A stretch of 64,000 nt of DNA from Syngnathus acus (GCF_901709675.1 NC_051097.1:3772539-3836538), one strand, 5' to 3'; numbered from the stretch's first letter, positions 48,050 through 61,900 are shown. A program made the numbers and translations. The notes: generated by a model not told the origin, from the letters alone.

Positions 48050-50220
48050 AATCAGTTTGAGTCAGCGTAAATACACCAAACTGATACATTTTCTTGTTTT
48101 TTTACTGATCTTACAAAGCATTTGAGTACGGATTTGCCTCACCTAGCTGACGATATCTTGGAAAGGTCTGAGTTCTGTTGTGAACGCATGTGGTCCATGA
48201 AAACAATTGATTTCTTTTAAATAAAGCTTAGCCTTTGTTGTCAGTGTGGAACTTCCTTCTGGTTTCAACCACAATTCATCATAAATGAGGTATCAGGAAA
48301 CTATGTTCTATTCATGTCTTTACGCAGCTATGGCAATTGTTTGAAAGGGAAATGAACACACGATCATTGTTCTTCTAAATATTTAGGGAACATTCTTTTC
48401 ATGGGCTTTCAAATCTTTAGATATTTGCTTCACAAACAATGAAAATCACAAAAAAAACCTACCACTACTACTACTACTACTACTACTGCTACTACTACTA
48501 CTGAAAAGAGGGTGGGGGGCATCTGCCCATATGCAATTCAATGTTTTTCTTTATGAGCTCAGTCATTTGTTTACATTAGGTTGATACTTGTCCATGATGA
48601 CTCACACTGAAACAAAAATCCACTTTCTTGTATGACCACTATCACTATAATATTGGTGCGCCCCCTTGTGTTGGAATGAACACGTCATTGTGCGCGTCAT
48701 TGTGGTTGTACAATTAATTGTTCGCAGTGTCACATTGAGATAGAACCTTTCCCCTTATTACATGCAAATTATTTATTCAGCCTTGTAGAGTTGCAGAGAA
48801 CTACAAAAAGTAAGCATATTATTAAATGAAGCCAAAATCAAATTTACACTGCTCCCCTCTACAGATGGTTGGTATTGTTTATGGAATTGTAAAACGTGGG
48901 TTCGATAGAAATAAGGAAAACTAGATTCCTGTGGGCCAATAAAATAATAAACAAACAAACCCAACATCAAAACACTCATATTTCACAAATTTTATTTGAT
49001 GTCTATGTTAACTTTCTTTTTTAACAGTGTAGTGGCCATGGAATTGATGCAATATTTTCTTTCATATCTGTCTCCACAGAGCTCCGAAGGAATGATCCTA
49101 AAATTGTACATATTTTACAGCCACAACTACTTCTATTACAAGTTCAAATCACTTTGATTTTTAAACATTTTTAGGCACATGAAAAAAAAAAGGATGAAAT
49201 GAAAGCAAGAGATATCAATATGATTTCAATATGTCAACATTTCAGTTTAGATACAATGTAATAGCAAGCATGTTGGAAAATAAATTAGGTGCGCATGTGA
49301 ATGACTTGTGAAAATATTTGCCCAGGGATCCAGCCACTGAGAGAATTTGAACAATTACATACAAAATAAAAACAATTGTACAATTAGCAGCATGTGTGAT
49401 GTATTGTAACAAAACCAAGCTCTACCGTATTTGCTAGCGTGATTTGGTGTGAAAGTCATATAGAATGCCACTTCTCATTGGACTTAAAGGAAATGAAAGA
49501 TATTGAGCATGTACTGTAAATACCGGCAGTTCACATCATCCATACATCTACTATTGTGAGGTCTCAATGTATTGACATTGCACAAGGTCATCCTCTTCTA
49601 CCTTCCATCCGCTTTTCCTGGCGAGCAACCACCGTCTTTTTCTCCTCACTATAAAGTACAACATCCAAAAACAAAACCAACATTCATTTTTAGTTAGAAA
49701 ACTCATTCTGGCTTCTAAATATATTACATATTTAATACAATTACAGACAACTAAGCAGGCCGATGCTGATGTTTTTGTGTGAAATTGTTAAAAGCATAGA
49801 AGTTAAACAGAAAATATTTCTAAGCCAAATAAGACAAGTGAAAAAAAAAAAAAAAAAGAGGGCACACAAGTCACAGTTTACTCTAAAGCTTTGGTACCTC
49901 ACCCGAACCTAAATTTCTCTTCTGGCGTTCTCTGTCCAACAGTTCCAATCACCTGTGTCCGTGCTTGTATGTACACCATGTGTTTTCAGTAAAAGTGTAA
50001 TGGTCCGTGGGGGAAGCTAAAATGAGAGTGTGCAACCAATTTGATGTCTATCTCTGCAATTTTGTCTGCACCCTTCTGATCTTATTCAGTGAGTCTGACA
50101 AACTTTGTTTATATTTGTGAATAAAAAGAAGGAAACTGAGATCTGAAACGTGGATAATACAAAGATGGATGTAAATATAAAATCTTTGACAATAGATTTA
50201 AACAATGAAAATAACCTGTC
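48050..50220. other. Intergenic region between tjp2 promoter and pip5k1b
   Basis: Contains a (CTA)n tract at about 48461-48503. At 49570-49650 the minus strand has a short open segment (TLRRKRRW-like) after a possible acceptor; I cannot attach it to pip5k1b. No frataxin exon was recognised, although FXN occupies this interval in human. Confidence 0.5.
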
Positions 50221-50229
50221 CTTCAATAC

Positions 50230-50545
50230 TGGGGTGTCAAAGTTATTTTTTTTTGCGGGCCGCATTGTAGTCATAGCTTCTTTCGGGTCATTATGACTGT
50301 CAACCCAAATAAATGTATGAGCACCTACAGTAAAAGCTACAAAACAAACTGACAAATAACTCATTTTCAAATCAGACGAGTAAAAACTGGTCAAATATTT
50401 AAAAAAAAAGGTATTATTAAAAGTGAAGACAATTTGCAATTCTAGTAATGACACACGAATTTGATGCACAATTTGTCTTCGCGGGCCACATAAAATGATG
50501 TGGCGGGCCGTATCTGGCCCCCGGGCCTTGAGTTTGACACCTGTG
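50230..50545 (+). mobile_element. hAT-type MITE, copy 3 of 3
   Basis: Starts CTGGGGTGTCAAAG and ends GAGTTTGACACCTGTG. It is collinear with 6629-6961 apart from small deletions. No matching target duplication was seen. Confidence 0.8.
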
Positions 50546-50950
50546 CTGTATACCTTGACCCTAATTTATTTTATTTACACATACGCATCTGCAAAACTCA
50601 AGTTACCATTACATTTTATTTGCTGAGTCTATATTCATTTTGTTATCAATGAATGAAAAGGCTTCCCACAGCAGTGTGTTAAGCAGTTCTTAACGTAGTT
50701 AATTAATTTTCGTTGAATGTCACTATTTTACATCAATAGCGTTTGAGAGAAGATTACCCCAATGTCTCCAGGCTTTCCACATTGCTTGGGAAGCGGCCTG
50801 ACAAACAGCTCCATATAAGCCTGAATGAGGATTTAGTAGTTATGTAAGAGAAGTAGAGGAGAAAAACTCAACTCAGGGAACTTGGAGTTGATCTGACACA
50901 TTACTGAGTGGAAGCAGAGGTTCCAAGCTCATCAGTTAAACTGCCAAGAT

Positions 50951-53900
50951 TTAAGAAAGTGGAAAAGCACCCAGTAAAAGGGAAATTCCCAAGAAAGATT
51001 TTATGCTTGGAAGAAAGTCAGGGATTAACATTGCAATATAGCGCTCTCTATCGTCTGGCGCCTGAAATAAAAACATGCTCGTAAAATAAGATGGTAAGCT
51101 ACTGTTGGTTAACCAATACCAAACCAAGCCACCCAGCATCTATAGCCCATTACAATAAATCATTATATATTATTAAAATAATAATTTTTAAATTGAGTTG
51201 CTAAATTGTTGTTTATCAAGTGATTGTAAAATAACCAACTGTAAATTCTTTCATTTTATAAATAAGCATGATCAGGTTTGCAAATTGGCTGAAGCTTGTT
51301 GGCATTACTTTTTCCAATTTAAAAAAAAAGCCATATGTTGTATTGTAATAAACAATAATGTTCATTTGAATTATTTTAAATTAAACAGTAACACACACAT
51401 ACAATGCCACACACCCATGCACAATATAGTACCTGTATGTTCTCTGTGTGTGTCTCACAATTTGCTTGCATTTTACTCTGAGGATCTTCAACTGTCTCTT
51501 TTTCCTGCTCAGTGACTCCCAAGTCCTTTGGTTCTCCCTCAGTGGTGCGCTCAACTTGCTTCTGTTCAGCTTTCTCAACATCATCATTTGGCTCTTTGTC
51601 AATTTCTGCCTCATCGTTATTTGTCTTTCCGGTGCAGAAATAGGGGGGCTCATGTGATGTTTGCAAGCTGAGCTGTAATTGGTCATTACCTGAACCCTGA
51701 GTACACGTGATGTCATGTTCAGTCGACAGCAAGAGCAAAATGCATGAAAGATAATGAAGTAATCAAATTCATGATAGACAAAAATATCAACTTTTTTTTA
51801 CTGCTTAAAAATTCAAACTAAGCTGAGCATCCTTTTAAGAAAAAGTGTCAAGCATGCAGGTATTGTATTTCATACCAAGTAGGCATCCAGTTCAGAGTCT
51901 GACTGGCTTCTGCTGAGGGGCGGCAGAGGATCATCCAATGCAAGTGTTGAACTGGAGGCACGTCTGTGCTCACTGAAGTATAAATAAACATTGGTCAAAA
52001 AATATTTTGGTCACGCTGTGATCGTTATTCAAATTAAGGTCGAACCGGACTATATTCGAAGATAATGACAAGGTCCAATCTAAGTGTTATTTTTAGATTA
52101 TGATCTTTTTTCTCTTAATCAAATAAGAGCAATGTCTTTTTTTTTGTAGTTTATGGACGACAAAGGGCGCCATGTATACCTGTTATTAAGGTGCTCTTCT
52201 TCAGCAGACTTGAACGTAACAGCAGATTTTTGTTGAACATCTGGTTGATTGGATGAACTGCAAACTGATGGAGAGAGCCAACATATCCATCAATACAAGT
52301 TGAGTTTTAGTCATGCTGTTGGTTTAACTTGTTAGTAGAAAAAAAAGTCAATAAGGATACAACAGAGAGAGTGTTGTTGGTGTTCCACATTTTTCTTTGG
52401 TAAGAAGTCGGGAAATATGTTTATTTTAATTTATTTACCATCTAGGTTCTTTTTTTTATTTACCATCTAGGTCCTCCATGCTTTGTGCTTTCTTCGTCTC
52501 CAATTCCTCCTTTTGAGAAGAAAGCAACTCCTGTGAGGCTGACTTCACTGCATAAAAAGAATTCTTCTTCCTTTTGGAAGATATTCGTCTCAAAGCTGTC
52601 GAACAAAACAGTGCAAGTGTGTTTAAGAAAAGCAAATTCTTTAGCGTACGATGGCAATCACGATGGCAAAAATAACTCACGATGGATGCGTTTGAACACG
52701 ACTGAGCTCATGAATTTCAGGAATCGGTTTGCATAGAAATTGGGCCTGTGAACTGACACGGTGTCCTGAAAAGTAAAGAAAACTATCAGTCCCTCCCTGT
52801 CACCCCCCTACCAATCTCCAAGGAAGTGATGTGATGACACGAACCCCATCATGTAAAAGAGATTTCCAGGAATGTTCCACCTTCTTAATGAACCTGACAA
52901 TAAAAATTGATTTGTATTACACTATCCACACAGAAAATAGCAAACACAGTATTGATAGTGTGTTTCTGAGAGGTGAACCTGTAGGACTGAAGGATGTCAA
53001 TAATTCCTAAAAAGATGAGCAGGTGTTCATCTCTATGTTTAGCCGGAATTCCACCGAATCTAAAATGAACATATTCGCATAATTAATCCACACAATTTAA
53101 ATGCAGCAAACAAGAGAGGTTTCTTAGGTTAGATTCAGTAGAACCTCGATTTAATGGACTAATTAGGGCAACGGCGTGTCCATTAGAGTCAATTGTCCTT
53201 GACACCAAAGTACTTTTTTTTGTAAACTAAAACTACTCAATATTATATTTTTTCCAGTGCCTAAAAATGCCCAGTATAGTAGAACATTCTTGTGAATAAA
53301 TGTATGCATGTTAAATAGTTTTAATTTTTTTAATTTAATTTTGGTCCCTTAAATTGAGGTTCCTCCATATTTCTTTTTTTTTTTAGAACCAGAATTATAA
53401 AAGGTTTCCTCACGTGTCATCGTCTGCCACTGGTTCTGGATCTTTCACAGTACCCTGGATGGATTCAAGAGCAGTGGAGTAGAGAACTCTCTGCTTCCTG
53501 CTGTCACGTCTGCTCTCTCTGCTCGACACCTTGGGGTTTAAAACATGAATTCCAAGCAAGAGGCTGTAGTCCATGATTTTGAAGCTTTCTAGAACCTAAA
53601 AAGAAGAGCAAATAGCAGATGAATTCTATATTTTCTTTTATTTTCATCTGAAATTGACGAGAAGGGCAGCAAAGCAAGTTTGTGGTTCGCCCATGTGTTT
53701 CACATTTCTGAATTTCAGGTTTTAAACCTTTCTACGTGGAGTTGGCATGATCACCCCGTGCTATTTTTGTGAATATTTTTAGTCAGCTAAGATAGACTCC
53801 TGTCATCATAATGAGGACAAGAAAACAGTTTACAGTCCTTCCGGAATTACGTGAGCCTGTGAACAATACATGACTGGCAGACTTTTAGAATGTTCCTCTC

Positions 53901-56165
53901 AGGTCCAAATTAAGGGGACTTACTATGCAACAAGATACCAAAGTACAGTTTTGTACAACAAGCCTCAAACAATTCAGGCAGATCATAATGTCACAAAGAA
54001 TTCCTGTACTTGAAAACAAAGACTTCCTTGAGCTGAGAAGTGTTACCTAACAATGAGGTCAGATGAGCCAGTTTCTGCAGCACAGTCCAGCTTGCTCATA
54101 TAACTAATATGCTTGGTTCTACCAGGTCCTAAGCAACATCTGAATTACAACTAATTTCACCATTTAATAAGATCAAATTTTACCGTATACTAATTAACGC
54201 TTCAGCTTAATTTGAGTAATGGTTGAGAAATACCATGTTAATGCACAATAACTTAAATGAATGAAGACAAATTTTAGCGTAACTTACCCGGCAGTCTCTC
54301 TGCAGGGTTTTCATCAGGGCGTTGTGGGTCTCCGCATCGAAGCACAAACCTTCATGCATCTCTTGGAAATCCAAGTCTTTGAATGTAGGTGAAGACTTTA
54401 AGCGTTCTTTGCGTGAAGCACGACGTTTGTATGAGGAGCCCTTCAGGTCATACTTGTAGTGCATCTTCATGGCACGAGGCAGCACATTATTCATCACCAC
54501 CACACGGACTGTTACGCCACCACACTGGATGCAGTAAAGGCCATAGAACTTGGGAAGCAAAGTTCTCGGGTTTTGGTTCAGGTTCTACAGAAGTGAAGCA
54601 AACGTTTTGGAGATGGAGTTCAACTTAATAATACAATATTAGAGTATCCAACTGTGAATACACTATATGGATAAATGTCTCTCCATCCATCCATCCATCC
54701 ATCCATCCATCCATCCATCCATCCATCCATCCATCCATCCATCCATCCATCCATCCATCCATCCATCCATCCATCCATCTACCATGTAGTAGCCAGGTAG
54801 CAGTTTCTGCAGAAACTCCGCCTCCTTTGGTTGCACAGTCTTGATTATGAACTCATCATCACTGGTAAGATAGAACCATGAACTGCTGGCACCAGGGTTG
54901 GACAGCTCAATAAGAGGCTCGTTACAGATGGAGTACTGGAAATCACAATGATGCAATAAGTAGCTTTATCCAACCAACATTACATCACAAAACTACTTTC
55001 ATAAATCATGTGTCATCAAAACTTAAGCAGCAGAACATTACTCCACAGTACCTTACAGTACATATATTGAGAACACTCAGCACAAATTGTTTTTGAGAAA
55101 TGTATTTCCTGTTTTGCAAATTTCAATCTGAGGTATGGACCTAAGTGACTGAGCAAATCTGCAGTAAAGATTGAGAACATTGAAGCACTTTTTTTTAAAC
55201 TTGAGTCAGAAAGCCTGATCGAGACCCTATTTAGGGGCAATAAATTACAACACTCCTAAAAATTACAAAACACCGCAGAATATACTCCATGTTTTACCAC
55301 TTTGCAACATTTTGTATGCTCACCCCTGGATCAGGGTAATGAAATTAATCCAATTGCATCCCAAAACTTACCAGATAGTCATCTGGTTTGATGCCAAAGA
55401 GTTCCCGAAAGTAGCGGAATGCCAGCGGTGCATATGTTTTAAGACGGAAGTCAGGAAAGTGATGAGCAGGAGTCATGTTGCTGCCCTCACTGGAGAATAA
55501 AACAAAATCGAATTATAAATAAATACAAATGAATTATTCCTGGATTTACTGCCACGAGTTGAAATTGAAGTACCTTGGCAAGAAGACACTCTCAACTACG
55601 GAGAAATCTTGCATGAGAACATCTCTGTCAGGTTTGGAGCTAAGGTTTCCTACAGCATAACCAATGGCCAGCTGGATGGCTCCTTTCAGGGCAGCTGGTG
55701 TGGGCTGGAGAAAAACCCCAAAACAAAACAATGCTAAGATGGCATAAGGTAATTAGTTTAAATTTAAATGATTCAAGTGTTACTGGCAAAAATGAGACGC
55801 TCCATTTTTCCCATAAACAGATTAATGGAATGGAAGGACTGGAATCTGAAGCCAGTCTATTTGATTGTGCTGATTTTGAACAAACTTCCCTTTTGATATA
55901 CTATTACAAGATCAAATATTGATTGGTTTATTGTAAGGTGCATTTTCAGGTGATAAATTGTATTTCTTTATTTTTAGGTCCCTGTAAATATCCCAACCAA
56001 TAAAACCATTTTAGACTGGGCTAAACAAGATGCAAACCGAGTTTAGCAAACACATTCTACAGTCCACAATAAATGTCACAATCATGAACTTACCTTTTTG
56101 TGATCTTTTGGCACTTTGGAGGCATGGCTTCCTTTCCCTGAACTGATTGTGCTGCTGGTTGACAT
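50951..56165 (-). CDS. pip5k1b: pip5k1b: phosphatidylinositol 4-phosphate 5-kinase type I beta
   Basis: Makes PI(4,5)P2 from PI4P at membranes. Exons: 56094-56165, 55574-55704, 55372-55489, 54783-54935, 54288-54584, 53414-53595, 52979-53059, 52845-52893, 52681-52765, 52464-52595, 52180-52264, 51876-51972, 51433-51696, 50951-51061; phases close throughout (618 aa). The start [12 protein letters not shown] leads into [17 protein letters not shown] and [20 protein letters not shown]. Visible kinase features: Lys139 in DDEFIIKTV (ATP binding), [23 protein letters not shown], and the catalytic-type [10 protein letters not shown]. The region [19 protein letters not shown] follows, as in type I PIP kinases. 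Human PIP5K1B is 540 aa. The beta assignment rests on synteny with tjp2. The last two exons are the weakest part; see the alternative end. Confidence 0.88.
51433..51696 (-). CDS. pip5k1b: pip5k1b acidic C-terminal extension exon
   Basis: 264-nt open exon (phase 0 to 0), acceptor TACTCAG, donor GTACTA. It encodes 88 residues rich in Glu, Asp, Lys and Gln ([20 protein letters not shown]), with no known domain. The following candidate exon 50951-51061 starts [12 protein letters not shown] and ends with a hydrophobic run and stop. Support is frame continuity only. Confidence 0.5.
51870..51972 (-). CDS. pip5k1b: pip5k1b alternative terminal exon (short isoform)
   Basis: If exon 51876-51972 is not spliced at GTATGA, the frame reads DSELDAYLV and stops at the TGA at 51870-51872, giving about 495 aa. 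The ending loosely recalls the human PIP5K1B terminus (LDVYL). Both this readthrough and splicing to 51433-51696 are frame-compatible. Confidence 0.45.
54682..54779. repeat. (CCAT)n microsatellite touching a pip5k1b splice donor
   Basis: About 24 tetranucleotide units. On the minus strand the exon ends ATG|GTAGATGG at 54783, and the ATGG repeat starts within the first bases of the intron. Confidence 0.95.
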
Positions 56166-58570
56166 CTTTCAACGAGACAGAACTTGACAAGGAGGAAGTA
56201 TGGACAAGGTACACCAGGTTCCCCTTTAATGTCAATCACGCCTTGAATAGAAATTACCAGAACTGCATTTTCCCCAGGTAAAACACTCCTGTAGGGAGAC
56301 AAAGAGTCACATAGTTTAGAATATTTTCTCTTTATGCCCAGTAAAACGTTTTTTTTTTTTTAACCCCACATAGCTTACAAAATTGTGCTGAGGTTTCGGT
56401 CTGGAGAACAGCTTTCTGCACTCTGAAGGTCCTTCAGTGTTTGCGCGAGTGTTTAGCTGACGAATCCGCCACAAAAACCCTTGATCCCACTTAAGAAGGA
56501 TTGGCAAAAAAATGTTGCTTACCCAATCCCCTCGTTTTATATAACAGAGGAAACATAATGTTTAGAAAATATTTGTCCATTTCCTCAGAAGCAAGAACAA
56601 AACATGGCAACTAAGAAAGATTCAGATTATATGCCATAATAAAGGATAATTGCTACCTTGGATTTTGTCTGGATGAATATGTGTTGTTCCATTTTGGACC
56701 ACAAAGTGCCCTTAAAAATAAATATATTAAATGGTGTACATTTGTGCTGTTTAAGCTAAAATCCAATTTATGTTATTGAATGCACAAGCAATTATCTTTA
56801 CTCTCTCACAAGAATTTAGTACAAAATCCTAAAAGTTTACTTAAAGCATTTTATACCCAAATAAATGGCAACAACAATGACTGTGTGGCCAGCAATTGTA
56901 AATATAGAAGAAATTCACTAAGTATAAATAATATATATAATATTGTAAATGGTAGTCATTTCCTCTAAAAATGTGTTAACAGTTTTTAAATGTAACATAA
57001 TAATAAATAAATATTTGAGAAAGTATTGTTTGAACTAATGTATTTGAAGATCAAGAGGTGAAGAGGAAATGGTTGTGGCAAATAAACCAAGATGATGATA
57101 AATGAGCAGCAACACAGGAAACCTCAAAATCTATATTTCTCATGAACAGAACGTCACGGCAACCAGAGTCAGAAAAGAAATGCAAGCAATCACACGCTAC
57201 ATAACGCACAACGAGATGTTAATGAGAAGTGAACAAAAACAGTTTAAAAAAAATAATAATTAGGTAAGACCAGGAACGTTACAGTATGTGATTGGCTGAT
57301 ACAGGTGGGCATGACTGCTGACACCAGATAAAGTTCATGAAACTACGAGTACGTAAATGACAAGAAGTGCATGATCACAGGAGAAAAAACATGACCCCCA
57401 CCCCCCACCCAAAAAAAAGATTAATATAAAACCACAATGACTCAAATACCTGTTTTCAAAACAGCAAGACTCTGGAGAGAGCAAAAAGATATGGGGACTT
57501 TTATTTTCAGGATTAAAAAAAATAAAACCGTTTCATAAGGATCATTCGGAAGCCTTTTTCACGTGGGTGGACCAGTTACAGGGTTAGTATTGTTTGTACA
57601 GATTAGAAGCAGATTTCAATGAATAGTTTGAACACCCTGTGACAATTCATTTTAGCTTTCCTCTTAGAAAACACACTGAGTGACATAATGGTATGAACTA
57701 AAATGACAAAGTAAGGGGGTAAGGGGGCTTGAGTGTGATCTGATTAGTGAAAGGAATGTGTAGGTATGTGACACAAATGGACTTCTTGTTGTGGATGATT
57801 GCACACATAACATAATAGGCCTGTTATATATGTTAATCACATCCAATTTGTTTGTCACAAGTTGGTTACTGTTTATAAACATGTTTGGAGGATGTCAATT
57901 CAAATTCAACCTGTTCTCACAATCACTTTCTGTCATTTTCAAAAATGATGTTGGTTACTTTTTACTACTCATTTTATAATTTTCAATAACATTCTCATGG
58001 GAAAACACAAGTGCAGGTAATATGTTTGTAATGTGCAGTGAATGCTGAGTAAAAATGTATGTACAGTACTTTTTTTGTCACCCACACAGTTTTGTTTGAC
58101 AAGTACTGTAATGCGGATAATCTGCTCCTTATGATGTTGGTGAAGGGCAGTGGCGTTTATTTCCTCTTGCTACACTGAAGTCAAATTATCTTTCTGATGG
58201 CTGACAGCCAATGATTAACATTTCTAACATGAATTTCAACAACAATCTTAAGTAAAAGTGTCTCCTCACTGTTGAGAATAGATTTGCTGAAAGCTTTCTT
58301 ACCTCAAGAGGCATTCTTTAATGAATGGAATCAGATGAGGTCAAACGAAACCAACTCTGCCTGAGGTGAGAAGCCAAATACAGCAATAACTTCCTCATCA
58401 CTTCCTTTCTCTCTCTTTGTCTTTCTCCACCTACCTGTTGTACTTCTTGGGCCCGACTAGGTGTCAGTGAAAGGCCAAAGATTTCAAAACCTTTTCTCAA
58501 GCTCCTGTTTTATTGTCCATGCATTTCTTTAGCCTTGTCGGTGTCATGAAGAATGTGAAACGCAGTACGC
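56166..58570. other. Upstream of the pip5k1b start; no gene seen
   Basis: AT-rich. A possible acceptor (CGTTGAAAG) abuts the pip5k1b ATG, so 5' UTR exons probably lie further right. One weak candidate is the minus-strand segment ending CTCTTGAG|GTAAGA near 58304. No promoter could be fixed. Confidence 0.45.
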
Positions 58571-58589
58571 AGGATACCTCGCTGGATCA

Positions 58590-58910
58590 CCCGGCTAATA
58601 CTAGTCAGACAACCATTCACACTCACCTTCCAACGTACAGGCAATTAGTCAATAATGATCCTAACAAACATGTTTTTTGGAATGTGGGAGGAATCTGTAA
58701 CACCAACCCACACACAAGTCCAAGTTGACATAGATTCGGACATGGAAACTTGGTGTAAGGCAACATTGCAAAGACACTCACCCACTGTTTTATCCTTACT
58801 TGAATTTTCTGCAGGGCTTTTTCCTCATTAGCGTCACGAGTGAGCTGCAGCCTAGCCCAGCGGAGTTTGGGCAAGAGGCCAATTTACTTTGACCTGGGCG
58901 TGACCGACAG
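58590..58910 (-). mobile_element. Rearranged SINE remnants
   Basis: 58590-58735 matches, on the minus strand, the SINE middle (acattccaaaaaacatgttt, gtgagtgtgaatggttg). 58840-58905 carries the SINE tail block on the plus strand (gagctgcagcctagcccagc). The opposite orientations point to two insertions or an inversion. Confidence 0.55.
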
Positions 58911-58919
58911 TTTTGTTAG

Positions 58920-61900
58920 GATGTCGAGCACGGATAACCAACGATGGTGCTCACTTTCTTACATAACCAATGATATGAACAAAGGTTCTCAAATTGTTAC
59001 ATAATATAATTAGTAAGAAATCTTCTGGAAAGCACTAACTATAATAGAGGTCCAAAAGGCCTAAAATAAAGACCAACAGTTGGTCAAATTTCAAATCCAT
59101 TTCTGACCTCAAGAGGGGGCTCTTACAGCACAAGTACAGCCTCCATTTGTTCTATTTTGATAGCCTTTCCCGTGGACAATAAGGCACAGTAAAAGTTTAC
59201 CAGGGTAAAGTAAAAACTGGCTCTTATGTAAGACGTCTGTTTGTAAAATTTATGGTAGCACTAAAATTCACCCCCTTAAAGAATCTGTCGTGATTTTAGG
59301 GCTTTTCGTGATGATTTTTGCCACTTATTGGCATGCCCACTTTTAGTGTGTTTGTATACAGGATATGATTACCGTAGTGTGATTGGTGTATTTATTTAAG
59401 ACCCAGTTGTTGCATGGACTGGAAGCATGATGTCCCTCAGGGTCAGGTAAGGGTTGAACATTTTCCATGACAATCACTGAGGTGAAAAATGGGGATGATT
59501 GACAGATTAATGATATGCATTTGTGGAGCAGTCATGGAGCGTCAATTATCACTGATTAGCTGTAGAGACAATTTATTCACCACTATAGCGATTTAATTTG
59601 ATTTAGCACTAAGGCTCAGATCGGTAATGATTGAACAGCCAAAGAGATTGCTATATACATGCTGGAGGTGGTCTTTACTTGAATTATAGCGCCACCTAGC
59701 AAAACCATGGTTAGGAAACTTCATTAAACAATGGGAAAATATAAATTGCTGTCAAGAATGATTATATTCCATGATAATGAGTCATGCACTTCAGGTGGTA
59801 CAAATAACCTTGGTGTCGAAAAAGGTCAGAGCGACACAACAGCCTAGTCCAAGTGACCATGAAGAGGTCTCATCTAACGCAGGGATTACTGCATAGCTGC
59901 AGCATCCACTTGTGCCTCAAGAATGTCATAACTTAGAGGAGAAAACATTCACTGGGTATCATTCTGAAAAAAAAAAAAAAAAAAAACCTCTCCTTAAGCA
60001 AGGTGCATGGATGCGAGTTTCTTATCTTAGTGATGAAGAACAGGGAATCTCGACTAAGTTCTTCATTTGTACATGGAAGAATGGCAAACAGGAGGAGTGA
60101 CACGGTGAGAGATTTTGTAAATGGAAAATGTTTGAGACTGATTGTTATCTGTAATTTATCAACTAGTTCAGAGTTACCCCATTATATGTGCATGCACAAT
60201 CTAATGAGATCCAACTGAAAGATGAACCATTTGACATTGGCAAAGGGTATCGAATTGACAGTGTGTTTATTATTAGCCTGTTGATACTATTGCATTCATT
60301 ATACCAAACAAAATATTCTAATTAAAAAAACGTTATTATTCATTTGGTTGAATTTTGCAACATTTCCAGTCTATTTAAAAATAGGAATATATTATAGTTG
60401 CAAAGGCAGAACCTTGATGCATCATACAGTGACCATACTAGAGTGATTTCATCTGTACATAATGTGGTCCTCCGTGATTTCCATTTTAATTATTTGGGTC
60501 ACTTGGGTCACTGAGACTGAAATGTGGCTATGACAGGCGCACTAATGACATTACTGAAATATATGCACCGGTATTATACATCAATAGATAATGTTAAGTT
60601 ACAATTTGTTGTTCTTAGCAAAGCGATACATAAAAATCAATTGTGAAACATGGAGCTATCAATACAAATGTAGAATGTTGACATTAACATATGGGTTTGC
60701 CTTTTCGTGCCTCAAGGTGCTGTTTTGCCTTGGAACTGATGTCAGAGAAGATTCATTTGGATCTACTGACCTCTAAAGTCATAAAGTGGAATTGCAATCA
60801 TAAACAACTACAGGCTGTATAATAATAAATCAATAAAAATGTCAAATTGGAGGCACAAGTTTGGTTGTATTGACATAATATATTATAAGCGTACGTTGCA
60901 GTTGACGGTTGTAAATTAACTTTAGTAATTACGTCAAGTTGATATCTTGTAGCTCAGATTTGGATGTGTGTGCATTTTTCAACTCTTGACACCAAACCAA
61001 TCACATGTTTAGTAGTGACACAATTTCACCTAAAGATTTACAAAAGGCGTTGAAAGGTGGTGAACAGCGGTATGTAGTAGTTCACATAGAGATAGGTTCA
61101 GTCAATCCCCCATTTGCAATAGCTCTGAATGACTGATGCTAAGACCAGTGTAAAGTCAGCCTCTCACCCAAAGTCAGAGATAGAAGCAAAGAAAAGGATT
61201 GGATACGACAGAAATGGAAATTATGCTTTAATTTTTTTTTCTCCCCCCCCCCCAATAAAAGTCAGCGATTAATTTTATTGACTGTCAGCCAAAGGTCAGA
61301 CTTGGAATGCTATGCCTGATTTCCTGAAAATTAAGAGACAATTTACGAGAAGAGCAAACCAAGAGCTCACAATGGAGCCAATAAAGAACTGAGATTTTGC
61401 TGCAATATCCACAGTGATGGAAAAATGGATGAATTCTGTCAAGGATGAGAACCAGAGATTCATAAAATATGACATTACAACTGCCATTTGAATAAAAACC
61501 AATTCAAATCTTCATGTCCAAAGAATGACACAAAGAGCTTAAAGAACCAAATTTGGAACAACACAACATTTGAAATGGATAACATTTCTTCATAAACGTA
61601 ATATTTTTTTTGACTAACCTAGAAAATTCTTTTACGAATGATGTCATTCTGACAAGTATAATGATGATGATTTTGGTTTTCTTCCTCCTATTTATTTCCA
61701 TTACATATTAAAAGATGTGTTCAAGATTGAAGATGGAGAAGCATTATATCGCCGAAAAAGATGGCATATTGCCCTCACCTACAGTACGTTACCATTTTCT
61801 TTCTGATTCTGGACGTAAGTTACATATGCCTGGCCATCTAATACATTGGCTCTCATTTGCCGTACTTCATTTGGTCCCTGAAAATTCCGGCTTTTGCCAC

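Noticed and set aside
49570-49650. Minus-strand open segment after a TATAG acceptor, possible last exon of pip5k1b
   Set aside because: The reading (LRRKRRWLLARKSGW) does not resemble PIP5K C-termini and its phase cannot be tied to an upstream donor.
43008-50950. Frataxin (FXN) exons expected from human synteny
   Set aside because: No segment recalling the conserved frataxin core was found on either strand by eye; a tBLASTn search would settle it.
58504-58728. 71-aa plus-strand open frame
   Set aside because: It overlaps an inverted SINE remnant and has no recognisable domain.
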